A stretch of 64,000 bases of DNA from UBA685 sp002299005 (GTDB lineage Bacteria; Pseudomonadota; Alphaproteobacteria; Puniceispirillales; Puniceispirillaceae): the NCBI GenBank assembly GCA_963966775.1, contig CAXAAH010000004.1, positions 1 to 64,000 of the forward strand, given 5' to 3'. Position numbers and translations under genes: made by a program. Below the pieces are notes generated by a model that did no database searches, was not told the DNA's origin, and was given only the letters and a program-made list of their open reading frames with translations. Positions 51,669 to 60,911 of the stretch are shown piece after piece (within the stretch, counting starts at the first letter, position 1; each line of letters starts with the position of its first letter).

Positions 51669-53483
51669 TTAGCCTCTAGCGGCTCTCTTGCGCTCATGCG
51701 GTATCAGATAACGCTTGCGCAGACGAAGTGATTCAGGTGTCACCTCAAGCAATTCATCATCATTAATATAGGCCATCATCTCTTCAAGCGACATCCGTCT
51801 TGGCGGCGTTAGCACCACCGCATCATCCGTACCAGACGCACGCACATTCGTCAGCTTCTTGCCCTTTAGCACGTTCACATCCAAATCATTCTCGCGTGAA
51901 TTCTCGCCAATGACCATGCCTTGATAGACCGCATCTTGCGGGTTCACAAACATCACACCGCGCTCTTGCAAGTTAAACAGCGCATAAGCCACAGCCGTGC
52001 CATCATCATTTGAGACAAGCACGCCATTATGACGCCCTTGAATAGCGCCCTTATGGTCGGCATAAGAATGGAACAAGCGGTTCATCACGCCTGTGCCTCT
52101 GGTCGAGGTCAAAAAGCGTGACTGATAACCAATAAGCGCGCGTGATGGGGCGTGGAACATAATACGTGTCTTGCCAGCACCTGCACTGCGCATATCAACC
52201 ATCTCACCCTTGCGGCGGTTAAGCGCGTCAATCACAGTTGAAGCAAATTCCTCATCCACATCGATTGTGACTTCTTCAATAGGCTCTTGTAATGTGCCAT
52301 TTTCATCCTTGCGCGACAGAACGCGCGGACGAGAGACCGTCATCTCAAACCCTTCACGGCGCATTGTTTCAATCAAAACGCCTAGTTGCAATTCACCGCG
52401 GCCACCAATTTCAAACGCATCCTTACCATCTGATTCAGCAAAAGTAATCGCGACATTCACCTCAGCTTCAGCCAGCAAGCGCTCTCTTATCAGGGTCGAT
52501 GTTACCTTGGCACCTTCACGGCCCGCCAGTGGCGAGTCATTCACGGTGATAGTCACAGACATGGTTGGCGGGTCAATCGGTGTCGATTTTAGCGGCTCTG
52601 TGACTTCCTTAGAGGCAATCGTATCTGACACAGATGCGACCGCCAAACCAGCGATACAAACAATATCACCTGCCTCAACCGAATCTACTGGCACACGCTC
52701 TGTGCCCTCAAAGCGCAAAAGCTTTGTCAGGCGGCCTGCCTCAACAACCTTGCCCTCAAGATTCACCGCATGCACAGGCTCATTCACACGCGCTGTGCCT
52801 TGCACCACACGCCCTGTCAGGCAACGGCCAAGATAGAGATCAGAATCAAGCAAAGTTGAGAGCATCGCAAAAGGCGCATCCTTATCAACTTGCGGTGTTG
52901 GCACATGGCGGATAACCAAATCCATCAAAGGCGCCAAATTCTCACGCGGGTCATCCAAAGAAGCCGCACACCAGCCATCACGGCCTGAGGCATATAAAAT
53001 AGGGAAATCAAGCTGGTCTTCATTCGCATCAAGCGCGACGAACAAATCAAAGACCTCATCAACCACCTCTTCAGGGCGGCCATCTGGACGGTCAACCTTA
53101 TTGATAATGACAATCGGACGCAGGCCTTGCTTTAGCGCCTTGCCTAGCACGAATTTAGTCTGTGGCATCGGGCCTTCAGCGGCATCTGTCAGCAAAATGA
53201 CGCCATCCGCCATCCCAAGAACACGTTCAACCTCACCCCCAAAATCAGCGTGGCCTGGCGTGTCGATGATATTCACGCGTGTCTCGCCCCACATAACAGA
53301 TGTTGGCTTGGCAAGAATGGTGATACCACGCTCTTTTTCCAAATCACCTGAATCCATCAAGCGCTCTTCGACTTGCTGGTTAGAACGGAACATGCCGCTT
53401 TGCTTCATAACGGAGTCGATCAAGGTGGTCTTGCCATGATCAACGTGAGCGATAATAGCGATATTGCGTAGCGCTTGGGACAT
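51669..53483 (-). CDS. typA: Ribosome-associated translational GTPase TypA/BipA
   Basis: 604 residues: G1 AHVDHGKTTLID (12-23), G2 region RGITI, G3 DTPGHADFGGEVERVL, G4 NKVDRPDGRP. EF-G-like domains III and V and the BipA-specific C-terminal domain follow (FHAPSRALIGYQSRF, LTSTRGTGVMNRLF). It helps ribosome assembly and stress or low-temperature growth. Full length; single-gene unit. Confidence 0.97.
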   Translation of the reverse strand: MSQALRNIAIIAHVDHGKTTLIDSVMKQSGMFRSNQQVEERLMDSGDLEKERGITILAKPTSVMWGETRVNIIDTPGHADFGGEVERVLGMADGVILLTDAAEGPMPQTKFVLGKALKQGLRPIVIINKVDRPDGRPEEVVDEVFDLFVALDANEDQLDFPILYASGRDGWCAASLDDPRENLAPLMDLVIRHVPTPQVDKDAPFAMLSTLLDSDLYLGRCLTGRVVQGTARVNEPVHAVNLEGKVVEAGRLTKLLRFEGTERVPVDSVEAGDIVCIAGLAVASVSDTIASKEVTEPLKSTPIDPPTMSVTITVNDSPLAGREGAKVTSTLIRERLLAEAEVNVAITFAESDGKDAFEIGGRGELQLGVLIETMRREGFEMTVSRPRVLSRKDENGTLQEPIEEVTIDVDEEFASTVIDALNRRKGEMVDMRSAGAGKTRIMFHAPSRALIGYQSRFLTSTRGTGVMNRLFHSYADHKGAIQGRHNGVLVSNDDGTAVAYALFNLQERGVMFVNPQDAVYQGMVIGENSRENDLDVNVLKGKKLTNVRASGTDDAVVLTPPRRMSLEEMMAYINDDELLEVTPESLRLRKRYLIPHERKRAARG

Positions 53484-53662
53484 AAAAAGGTCTCTTTATA
53501 AAGTCAGTAAAAATATCGCCAGCATAGCACTGCTTTTTTGTGAAGAATCTCCAGCCTTAACGCTGTGATATCCATGCATCTGACGATTGTTGCGCCCTTA
53601 CTATCAGCCACAAGCCAACAAGACCAGCAAAATCAGCGTTATCTCTTGTATTTAGGGGCGGA

Positions 53663-55207
53663 TTAGGCCCGTTTTTGTGCCAAATAGGCGCCAAGCTTGT
53701 CACGCATCTCATCATCTGCGTAATAGCCAAGCTTGGTGCGGCGCATCAAAATATCATCAACATCACGCGCCCATTCATGCGAAAGCAAGAAATCAACTTC
53801 CGCTTGGCAAAGGCCCGCACCAAAATCAATGCCGAGATCTTGTGCGCCTTCTTTTGTGCCAATAATCTTGGTAATCTCTGTGCCATAGGCCATTGCCATA
53901 CGGCGCAAATTCTTGGTATCAGCCTTTGGATGGGCATGTTGAAGCGCCGCAAAAAACGCCGCAAAATCAGCCGCAGGCATATCGCCCCCTGGCAGAGGCT
54001 TTGTGCCAATCCTGCTATTGCTAGGCGGCGGCGTCACTGCCGCGATTTTATCTGCCACTTGCAAGGCTAATTGGCGATAGGTCGTAAGCTTGCCGCCAAA
54101 AATATTCAGCCAGCGATTATTTGTGCCTGCCTCAAAATCAAGCACATAATCTCTGGTCGCCGCCTTGGCATCTTCTGCGCCATCATCATAGAGCGGGCGC
54201 ACCCCTGAATAGGTATGAAGCACATCTTTTGGCGTGATATCCTTGCGCAAATAGGCGCTGACTTCACGGCAAATATAGGCAACTTCCGCCTCACTAATCT
54301 GCGGATTATCAGGCGCGTCATCATGGTCAATATCGGTGGTGCCTATCAGCGTAAAATCCCCTAAATAAGGGATAGCAAACAAGATACGGCCATCTGAATT
54401 CTGGAAAATATACGCCTTATCATGGTCAAAAAGCGATTTGGTGATGATGTGAGAGCCACGCACAAGCCTGATAGATTTTTGATTATGGCCCATTTGATTT
54501 TGGCCTTCACGCAAATCACGCACAGCATCTGCCCAAGGCCCGCCCGCATTTATCACCAGCTTTGCCCGCACCGCCCCTTGTTCGGTCTCAATATGCCAGC
54601 CATCAGCCTCTTGCTTTGCCGACAGCACCTTATTGTGCGGCATAATCTTTGCCCCAAGCGACGCCGCCGCTCTGGCATTGAGGATCGTCAGGCGGTTATC
54701 ATCGACCATACAATCTGAATATTCAAACCCAGATATCAGATGGTCTGCCAGCACTTCGCCTGTCATATCGTTTTTCAAATTCACCGACTTGGAAGCTGGC
54801 AGAATTTTTCGCGGGCCCAAATAATCATATAAAAACAAGCCCGCGCGTAACAGCCATTTAGGCCGCATATCAGGCAAATGCGGCAGGATAAACCGCAAAG
54901 GATGAATAAGATGAGGCGCCATCCGCATCAGCACTTCGCGTTCTTGCAAAGCTTTGCGCACAAGACCAAATTCATAATATTCCAAATAGCGCAAACCGCC
55001 ATGGATGAGCTTTGTTGACCAAGAAGAGGTGCCAGATGATAAATCACGCATCTCAGCCAATTGCACATCATAGCCGCGCCCTACTAACTCACGCGCGATA
55101 CCGCACCCATTAATCCCGCCCCCGATAATAAACACATCACACGCCTCAGTCTTGCCCGATTTATTGGGTGTCTTGTGTGGCTGGTCATTTGTCATTTTGC
55201 GGGTCAT
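53663..55207 (-). CDS. glpD: Aerobic glycerol-3-phosphate dehydrogenase
   Basis: 514 residues: FAD motif VFIIGGGINGCGIARELVGRGYDV near residue 27, then RDLSSGTSSWSTKLIHGGLRYLEYYEF, VRGSHIIT and IFGGKLTTYRQLA, the GlpD signatures. It oxidises glycerol 3-phosphate to dihydroxyacetone phosphate and feeds electrons to quinone. The first ATG at 55207 is used; ATG 55195 is equally possible, and no good ribosome site is seen. Divergent from glpK. Confidence 0.95.
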   Translation of the reverse strand: MTRKMTNDQPHKTPNKSGKTEACDVFIIGGGINGCGIARELVGRGYDVQLAEMRDLSSGTSSWSTKLIHGGLRYLEYYEFGLVRKALQEREVLMRMAPHLIHPLRFILPHLPDMRPKWLLRAGLFLYDYLGPRKILPASKSVNLKNDMTGEVLADHLISGFEYSDCMVDDNRLTILNARAAASLGAKIMPHNKVLSAKQEADGWHIETEQGAVRAKLVINAGGPWADAVRDLREGQNQMGHNQKSIRLVRGSHIITKSLFDHDKAYIFQNSDGRILFAIPYLGDFTLIGTTDIDHDDAPDNPQISEAEVAYICREVSAYLRKDITPKDVLHTYSGVRPLYDDGAEDAKAATRDYVLDFEAGTNNRWLNIFGGKLTTYRQLALQVADKIAAVTPPPSNSRIGTKPLPGGDMPAADFAAFFAALQHAHPKADTKNLRRMAMAYGTEITKIIGTKEGAQDLGIDFGAGLCQAEVDFLLSHEWARDVDDILMRRTKLGYYADDEMRDKLGAYLAQKRA

Positions 55208-55295
55208 CAATTAACTGCTTTTATGTTGTCTTTGTTGTCGTCTCTGGTGTTGTCTGTATTTGCTTGTTGCTTTTACTTGAAAAAGCCATCCTAAT

Positions 55296-55310
55296 TTGGT
55301 TCGATACCAA
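55296..55310. promoter_or_regulatory. Inverted repeat in glpD/glpK divergent region, operator candidate
   Basis: A perfect 5-bp dyad TTGGT-TCGAT-ACCAA lies 46 bases upstream of the glpK start; GTTGTC recurs at 55225, 55234 and 55249. Either could bind a regulator such as GlpR, but no regulator gene is present and there is no consensus match to claim. Confidence 0.25.
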
Positions 55311-55355
55311 GCTGTAAAGATAAAATGACAGATATGCCAAAAGCTGAGGGTTGTT

Positions 55356-56843
55356 ATGACTAAAACTTCTAAATCTATCCTAGCCATAGATCAAGGCACG
55401 ACAAGTTCACGTGCGATTTTGTTTTCACAATCTGGCACCTCATTGGCACAGCAAAACCAAGAATTTGAGCAAATCTTCCCCAATGATGGTTGGGTGGAAC
55501 ACCGTGCTGAGGATATCTGGCAAAGCACCCTTGCGATGAGCCGCGCGATGATGGCACGCGCTGATGAGATGGGCGCCCCTGTCATGGGTATCGGCATCAC
55601 GAACCAACGTGAGACGGTCGTAATCTGGGACAGGCACACAGGTGAGGCCATTTATAATGCGATTGTCTGGCAAGATAGACGCACCGCTGGCATTTGCGAA
55701 GATCTCGCCGCACAAGGCCATCTTGAGCGTGTCTCCGCCGCCTCTGGTCTATTGCTCGACCCGTATTTTAGCGCGACCAAAGTGGCATGGATCCTCGATA
55801 ATGTTGAAGGTGCCAGAGCCAAGGCAGAAGCAGGCGATCTATGTTTTGGCACGATAGACAGCTTTTTAATCTGGCGCCTTACAGGCGGCAAGGCGCACCT
55901 CACAGACGCCACCAATGCCAGCCGCACAAATCTCTATAATATTGAGCAAGGTTGCTGGGATGCCGATCTCTGCGCGATTTTCAATGTGCCAGCCGCCATC
56001 CTGCCAGAGGTGCAAGATTGCGCCAGCCATTTTGGCGATACAGACCCCTCACTTCTTGGCCGCTCTTTGCCTATTTTGGGTGTCGCAGGTGATCAGCAAG
56101 CCGCCACCATTGGCCAAGCATGCTTTAAGGCAGGCGACATTAAATCGACCTATGGCACAGGCTGTTTCATGCTTGCCAATACAGGCACAAAGCGTCTTCA
56201 TTCACGCCATAAGCTGCTTTCAACCATCGCCTATCAAATTGGCGGCGAGACAATCTTCGGCCTTGAAGGCTCTATCTTTATCTCAGGCGCGATTATCCAA
56301 TGGTTGCGCGATGGCCTCCAGATTCTGGACCATGCCAAAGATAGTGAGCCAATGGCGATGAGCCTATCATCAAATGAAGGTGTCTATATGGTGCCAGCCC
56401 TGACAGGCCTTGGTGCGCCGCATTGGGCCCCGCATGCCAGAGGCGCTATCTATGGCATCACCAGAGATACAGGCCCTGCACATTTCGCACGTGCCGCGCT
56501 CGAATCGGTCGCCTATCAGACCTATGATTTGCTAAAAGCTGTCGAGGGTGATGGTATGCAAGTGAACGGCGTCAAAGTCGATGGCGGTATGGTTGCTAAT
56601 AATTGGCTGATGCAATTTATGTCAGATATTCTGGCACAGCGCATCGACAGGCCTGTGGTCCAAGAGACAACCGCGCTTGGTGTTGCAATGCTCGCCATGT
56701 TGCAAGATGGGCAAGCCGCAAGCCTGTCTGATATGGCCAAGATGTGGCAATTAGATGAGAGCTTTAGCCCGCAAATGGCCCTAAATGACCGTGACACCCT
56801 ATTAGCAGGCTGGCATAAAGCGATAGACCGCACCCTCTCATAA
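55356..56843 (+). CDS. glpK: Glycerol kinase
   Basis: 495 residues: ILAIDQGTTSSRAILFSQ (8-25), GITNQRETVVIWDRHTGEAIYNAIVWQDRRT, and the C-terminal FGK signature VKVDGGMVANNWLMQFMSDIL. It phosphorylates glycerol to glycerol 3-phosphate, the substrate of the divergent glpD. GAGGG upstream of ATG. No glpF channel or glycerol ABC transporter is in the window. Confidence 0.97.
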   Translation: MTKTSKSILAIDQGTTSSRAILFSQSGTSLAQQNQEFEQIFPNDGWVEHRAEDIWQSTLAMSRAMMARADEMGAPVMGIGITNQRETVVIWDRHTGEAIYNAIVWQDRRTAGICEDLAAQGHLERVSAASGLLLDPYFSATKVAWILDNVEGARAKAEAGDLCFGTIDSFLIWRLTGGKAHLTDATNASRTNLYNIEQGCWDADLCAIFNVPAAILPEVQDCASHFGDTDPSLLGRSLPILGVAGDQQAATIGQACFKAGDIKSTYGTGCFMLANTGTKRLHSRHKLLSTIAYQIGGETIFGLEGSIFISGAIIQWLRDGLQILDHAKDSEPMAMSLSSNEGVYMVPALTGLGAPHWAPHARGAIYGITRDTGPAHFARAALESVAYQTYDLLKAVEGDGMQVNGVKVDGGMVANNWLMQFMSDILAQRIDRPVVQETTALGVAMLAMLQDGQAASLSDMAKMWQLDESFSPQMALNDRDTLLAGWHKAIDRTLS

Positions 56844-56866
56844 GGGGGGGGCTCTCACATAAGGGA

Positions 56867-57484
56867 TTAGCCGTTGATAAGCGTGATGCCAGCTTGGCGC
56901 ATCGCCTCAATTTGCCTAGCGAGCGAGCCTTCAAGGTCAATCGCACGGCAGGCACCTAAATCCACCGTCACATCATAGCCCAACTTCGCCCCATCAAGCG
57001 CTGAGAAGGCCACGCAATAATCTGTGGCAAGACCGACCATCATCAATTTGGTGATACCGCGCGCTTGCAAATAACCATGCAGGCCTGTTGGCGTTGTCTG
57101 ATCATTCTCAAAAAACGCTGAATAAGAATCAATCGCCGCACGAAAGCCCTTACGAATCACAAGATCCGCATGATCAGTGTCTAAATTAGCATGAAATGAA
57201 GCACCCGCACTGCCACGAACACAATGTTTTGGCCATAAAACTTGCGCGCCGTAAAACATTTCCACGATGTCGAAAGGTGTCGCCGCATCGTGATTATCGG
57301 CAAAGCTGGCATGATCATCAGGGTGCCAGTCTTGTGTTAGGACAATCGCATCACCGCGCGCCTTGGCATCTGCTATCATCTGATTAACTGGTGCGATGAT
57401 GGCATCCCCATCTGCGACCGCCAAAGCGCCGCCTGGACAAAAATCATTCTGAATATCAATGCAAATCAATGCGTTAACGCTCAT
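56867..57484 (-). CDS. pncA: Nicotinamidase
   Basis: 205 residues from ATG 57484. Catalytic Asp in CIDIQNDFCPGGAL, Lys in VIRKGF, Cys in GLATDYCVAFSALD; metal site DWHPDDHASF; also HCVRGSAGASFH. It hydrolyses nicotinamide to nicotinate in NAD salvage. Earlier in-frame TTG at 57496 is less likely. Convergent with glpK, 23 bases between stops. Confidence 0.95.
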   Translation of the reverse strand: MSVNALICIDIQNDFCPGGALAVADGDAIIAPVNQMIADAKARGDAIVLTQDWHPDDHASFADNHDAATPFDIVEMFYGAQVLWPKHCVRGSAGASFHANLDTDHADLVIRKGFRAAIDSYSAFFENDQTTPTGLHGYLQARGITKLMMVGLATDYCVAFSALDGAKLGYDVTVDLGACRAIDLEGSLARQIEAMRQAGITLING

Positions 57485-57792
57485 TTTCCTAACCAATCCT
57501 TACCTATTGACCACGCTATGCGGCAGAAAAACCCTTAAATTTGCCCCATTAATGCCACTAATGCGACCTATTTTAAAGGTGTGATTGTGACACACATAGA
57601 TAACAGCAACGCGCATAATGATACGGCGCGCGGCGCGTGATTATCAAATACAAAGTGAGGGCTAATATTTTTTTTCCAATCACTGTTGCCTTATGAGTAC
57701 GAAACATGTTTACACTAATGGTCGGAAAAAGAACATTTCGTTCTTAAAATTCCTTGCTTTATTTAAGTACAAAAGTTCCACGGGAGGAAATT
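57485..57792. other. Intergenic region upstream of proX-type gene
   Basis: 308 bases without a gene. There are a G+C-rich patch around 57600-57640, a run of nine T near 57670, and a 6-bp palindrome at 57729-57745. Presumably it contains the divergent pncA and proX promoters; no clear -35/-10 pair is asserted and no RNA gene is recognised. Confidence 0.5.
57729..57745. promoter_or_regulatory. Palindrome upstream of proX-type gene, operator candidate
   Basis: AAGAAC-ATTTC-GTTCTT is a perfect 6-bp dyad 47 bases before the solute-binding-protein ATG, a sensible place for a regulator of betaine uptake. The factor is unknown. Confidence 0.3.
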
Positions 57793-58797
57793 ATGAAAAA
57801 GTATTTAATGGGCTTGGCGGCTGTAGGCGTTGCAATGACAATGTCAAATGCTGCAAAAGCTGATTGTGGTGAAATCCAAGTAGCCGAGATGAACTGGGCG
57901 TCTGCTGAATTGATGGCAAACGTTGATAAGCTCATCCTTGAAGAAGGCTATGGCTGTACTGTTGAGCTAATTCCTGGCGCCACAATGACAACATTTGCTT
58001 CAATGAATGAAAAAGGCCAGCCAGATGTAGCTGGTGAGCTATGGACAAACGCTGTTGCAGTGCCACTAGAAGCAGCTGTCGGCGAAGGTCGCTTGCACAA
58101 GGTCAATAACGGCCCAATCACACAGCTTGGTGAAGGCTGGTGGGTAACACCAACATTCGCTGATAAGCACCCTGAGTTGGTAGCAGACATTGATGCGCTT
58201 TTGGCACGTCCTGACCTGTTCCCACACCCAGAAGATCCATCAAAAGGCGCCTTCGTTGGCTGTCCTGCTGGTTGGGGTTGCCAATTGGCAAACGCACAGC
58301 TGTTCCGTGGTTTTGACATGGAAGCAAAAGGCTGGTTGCTGGTCGATCCAGGCTCAGCTGCTGGTCTAGACGGTTCAATGGCGAAAGCTGCTGAGCGTGG
58401 CGAAAACTGGCTTGGTTACTACTGGTCACCAACAGCACTTATCGGTAAATACGGCATGGTGCCAACTGATATGGGCGAATGGGCTGGCTCAGATAACTGG
58501 GACAATTGTATCGTTAAGTCAGAACAAGATTGTGCCAATCCAAAGGCATCTTCATGGACACATTCAGCTGTTAGCACAGTTATCACTGATGAGTTCAAGC
58601 AAAAGGGTGGCGTTGCTATCGATTATTTGAGCAAGCGCGTATTCCCTGGCCCAGTCATGAACGGCATGTTGGTTTACATGTCTGACAACCAGGCGGGTGG
58701 CGAAGACGCAGCGATCGAGTTTTTGATGCAGCATGAAGACCTATGGTCATCATGGGTATCAGCTGACGCAGCTGCAAAAATCAAAGCAGGCCTATAA
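57793..58797 (+). CDS. proX: Glycine betaine/proline-type ABC solute-binding protein (OpuAC/ProX family)
   Basis: 334 residues from ATG 57793 with GGGAGGA upstream; signal peptide to about NAAKA (23). The mature start DCGEIQVAEMNWASAEL and the later GAFVGCPAGWGCQLANAQLFRGF and LLVDPGSAAGLDGSMAKA follow the OpuAC layout; six Cys may form disulfides. It binds a quaternary amine for the ProW/ProV partners encoded next. Codon choice is narrower than in neighbours, as expected for an abundant protein. Betaine is the default guess; choline, carnitine or DMSP are possible. Confidence 0.88.
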   Translation: MKKYLMGLAAVGVAMTMSNAAKADCGEIQVAEMNWASAELMANVDKLILEEGYGCTVELIPGATMTTFASMNEKGQPDVAGELWTNAVAVPLEAAVGEGRLHKVNNGPITQLGEGWWVTPTFADKHPELVADIDALLARPDLFPHPEDPSKGAFVGCPAGWGCQLANAQLFRGFDMEAKGWLLVDPGSAAGLDGSMAKAAERGENWLGYYWSPTALIGKYGMVPTDMGEWAGSDNWDNCIVKSEQDCANPKASSWTHSAVSTVITDEFKQKGGVAIDYLSKRVFPGPVMNGMLVYMSDNQAGGEDAAIEFLMQHEDLWSSWVSADAAAKIKAGL

Positions 58798-58818
58798 GCC
58801 GCTCTGATTGCGAAATTA

Positions 58819-58850
58819 GGGGTTAGCCAGATACTGGCTGACCCCATTTT
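58819..58850 (+). terminator. Intra-operon stem-loop after proX
   Basis: A 12-bp stem GGGGTTAGCCAG / CTGGCTGACCCC with one G·T pair and loop ATA is followed by ATTTTATT. It sits between the binding-protein and permease genes and probably attenuates transcription. Confidence 0.8.
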
Positions 58851-58877
58851 ATTAACTAAAACGAGTAGGAACTGATA

Positions 58878-59768
58878 ATGGACTTCTTAGACGAATTTCC
58901 ATCTCTTGGCCGCAACTCACTTCGTGATATTAAAAAAGCGATTGATGCGAGCTTCAAAGGGTTTTCCAGAGAATATGGTGAAGCGCTTGAAGCCTTCTTC
59001 TATCCACTTCTTAAATTTATGGTCTGGTTTGAAAAGCTGCTAATTGCGACACCTTGGCCAATTATTTTGCTGGTTGTCGGCGCCCTAGCATGGGTCGGCT
59101 CACGCAACATCAAGCTAGTAGCTGGCTCTGTCCTTGCCTTTGTCGTTATCGGTATGTTTGGCATGTGGGAAGACACAATGGCAACATTGGCCATTATCTC
59201 TGTTGCGACGATTGTTTGTATCGGTGTTGGCATCCCATTTGGTATCTTGATGGCGCGCTCTGACCGGATTCAGTCAATGATCACGCCTATCTTGGATGTG
59301 ATGCAGACAATTCCGTCATTTGTGTATCTTATCCCTGTGGTTATGTTGCTTGGTATTGGTAAGGTACCTGGCCTATTGGCTGTGTGTATTTATGCATTGC
59401 CGCCGATTGTCCGCCTAACAAATCTTGGCATTCGTCTTGTTGACGCAGATGTTATGGAAGCTGCCACATCATTTGGCGCCAATTACAAACAGCGCCTTTG
59501 GGGTGTGCAGGTGCCACTGGCACTGCCAAACATCTTTGCGGGTGTAAACCAGACAATTATGATGGCATTGGCCATGGTTGTTATCGCATCAATGATTGGT
59601 GTGAAAGGCCTTGGCGTACCGGTGCTTCGCGCGATTTCAAACCAGTATTTGGCGCTCGGCCTGATGAATGGTTTGGCCATCGTTGCCTTGGCAATCATCT
59701 TTGACCGCGTGTCACAACAATATGGTAAGCGTTTGCAAAAGCATCGCGAAGGGGGCCATGGTGTCTGA
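58878..59768 (+). CDS. proW: Betaine-type ABC permease
   Basis: 296 residues: an N-terminal amphipathic tail (1-50), then about seven membrane helices. The permease core has DVMQTIPSFVYLIPVVMLLGIGKVPG and the EAA-type loop ADVMEAATSFGANYKQRLWGVQVPLA. AGGAAC precedes the ATG. It forms the channel for ProX/ProV; its 3' end overlaps proV by 11 bases. Confidence 0.92.
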   Translation: MDFLDEFPSLGRNSLRDIKKAIDASFKGFSREYGEALEAFFYPLLKFMVWFEKLLIATPWPIILLVVGALAWVGSRNIKLVAGSVLAFVVIGMFGMWEDTMATLAIISVATIVCIGVGIPFGILMARSDRIQSMITPILDVMQTIPSFVYLIPVVMLLGIGKVPGLLAVCIYALPPIVRLTNLGIRLVDADVMEAATSFGANYKQRLWGVQVPLALPNIFAGVNQTIMMALAMVVIASMIGVKGLGVPVLRAISNQYLALGLMNGLAIVALAIIFDRVSQQYGKRLQKHREGGHGV

Positions 59769-60807
59769 TATTAAAGTATCGATTAAAAACCTATATAAGA
59801 TTTTCGGCTCAGACCCTCAATCTGTATTAGGTGAAGCGCAAGCAGGCATGTCAAAGGCAGATCTGCTTGAAACTCACGGGCACGTATTGGGGCTAAAGGA
59901 CGTCAATATCGACATCCAAGCCAGAGGCGTTCAGGTGATTATGGGTCTTTCAGGCTCAGGTAAATCAACCTTGATCCGCCACATTAACCGTCTGATTGAG
60001 CCAACAGCTGGTGAGATCATCATTGACGGCGAAGACGTGCTTGCGATGTCAGAAGAAGAGCTATTGGCATTCCGCCGCTTTAAAGCGTCAATGGTGTTCC
60101 AAAAGTTCGGTCTTCTGCCGCATAGAACCGTTGAAGATAACGCGGCCTATGGTCTCACCATCCAAGGTATGGATAAAGCAGAGGCGATTGAGAAAAGCTC
60201 TTATTGGGTAAAGCGTGTTGGCTTGGCTGGTTTTGAAAATCACTATCCAGCCCAGCTTTCAGGCGGCATGCAACAGCGTGTTGGCTTGGCAAGAGCGCTC
60301 GCGACAGATGCTGAAATCCTCCTTATGGATGAAGCTTTCTCAGCCCTTGATCCGCTTATCAGAACTGATATGCAGGATGTGTTGCTTGATTTGCAAAGTG
60401 AATTGCATAAGACAATCATCTTCATCACGCATGATTTGGATGAAGCGCTTCGCATTGGTGATGATATTGCTATCCTGCGTGATGGGGCGGTTATCCAGCA
60501 AGGCTCACCACAAGAGATTGTGCTGAACCCAGCTGATGATTATGTCCGCGACTTTATTAAGGACATTAACCGCGCCAGAGTGCTTGAAGTTAGCTCTGTT
60601 ATGGAAAGCAAAAAGCCTCGCTCAGGCATCAAAGTTGAAAAAACAATGGTGGTTGAAGAAGCGTTGCAAATCAGTAACGCGAATGACAATAAGCCTCTTA
60701 TCGTCACAGAAGATGGCAAAGCTATCGGCTCTGTCTCACTAGAAGCGATGATCGCGGCTATCGCACGTCCTGAAAAGGATGCTGAGCGTAACCCTGAATA
60801 TCGCTAG
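59758..60807 (+). CDS. proV: Betaine-type ABC ATPase with CBS-like C-terminal domain
   Basis: 349 residues from ATG 59758 (AAGGGGG upstream). The N-terminal IKNLYKIFGSDPQ and the long insert before LGLKDVNID are ProV-specific. Walker A GLSGSGKST, signature LSGGMQQRVGLARAL, Walker B ILLMDEAFSALDPL, switch His FITHDLDEA. Residues from about 275 form a single CBS-like regulatory region (MVVEEALQISNANDNKPLIV), which senses ionic strength in osmoregulated relatives. Operon with proX and proW, ending in a strong terminator. Confidence 0.93.
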   Translation: MVSDIKVSIKNLYKIFGSDPQSVLGEAQAGMSKADLLETHGHVLGLKDVNIDIQARGVQVIMGLSGSGKSTLIRHINRLIEPTAGEIIIDGEDVLAMSEEELLAFRRFKASMVFQKFGLLPHRTVEDNAAYGLTIQGMDKAEAIEKSSYWVKRVGLAGFENHYPAQLSGGMQQRVGLARALATDAEILLMDEAFSALDPLIRTDMQDVLLDLQSELHKTIIFITHDLDEALRIGDDIAILRDGAVIQQGSPQEIVLNPADDYVRDFIKDINRARVLEVSSVMESKKPRSGIKVEKTMVVEEALQISNANDNKPLIVTEDGKAIGSVSLEAMIAAIARPEKDAERNPEYR

Positions 60808-60830
60808 AGATCTAGCTTCACGAAAATAAC

Positions 60831-60863
60831 AAAGGGACAGTTTTAACGCTGTCCCTTTTTTTT
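60831..60863 (+). terminator. Rho-independent terminator of proXWV operon
   Basis: Stem GGGACAG / CTGTCCC (extendable by three A·T pairs), 8-base loop, followed by eight T, 24 bases after the proV stop. Confidence 0.93.
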
Positions 60864-60888
60864 GGCCCTTTTTTTTGGCCCTTTTTTT
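60856..60888. repeat. 13-bp tandem duplication of the terminator T-tract
   Basis: TTTTTTTTGGCCC occurs twice exactly, followed by seven further T, directly extending the terminator tail. Confidence 0.9.
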
Positions 60889-60911
60889 AGCCTTATAATC
60901 CCACTATTATC

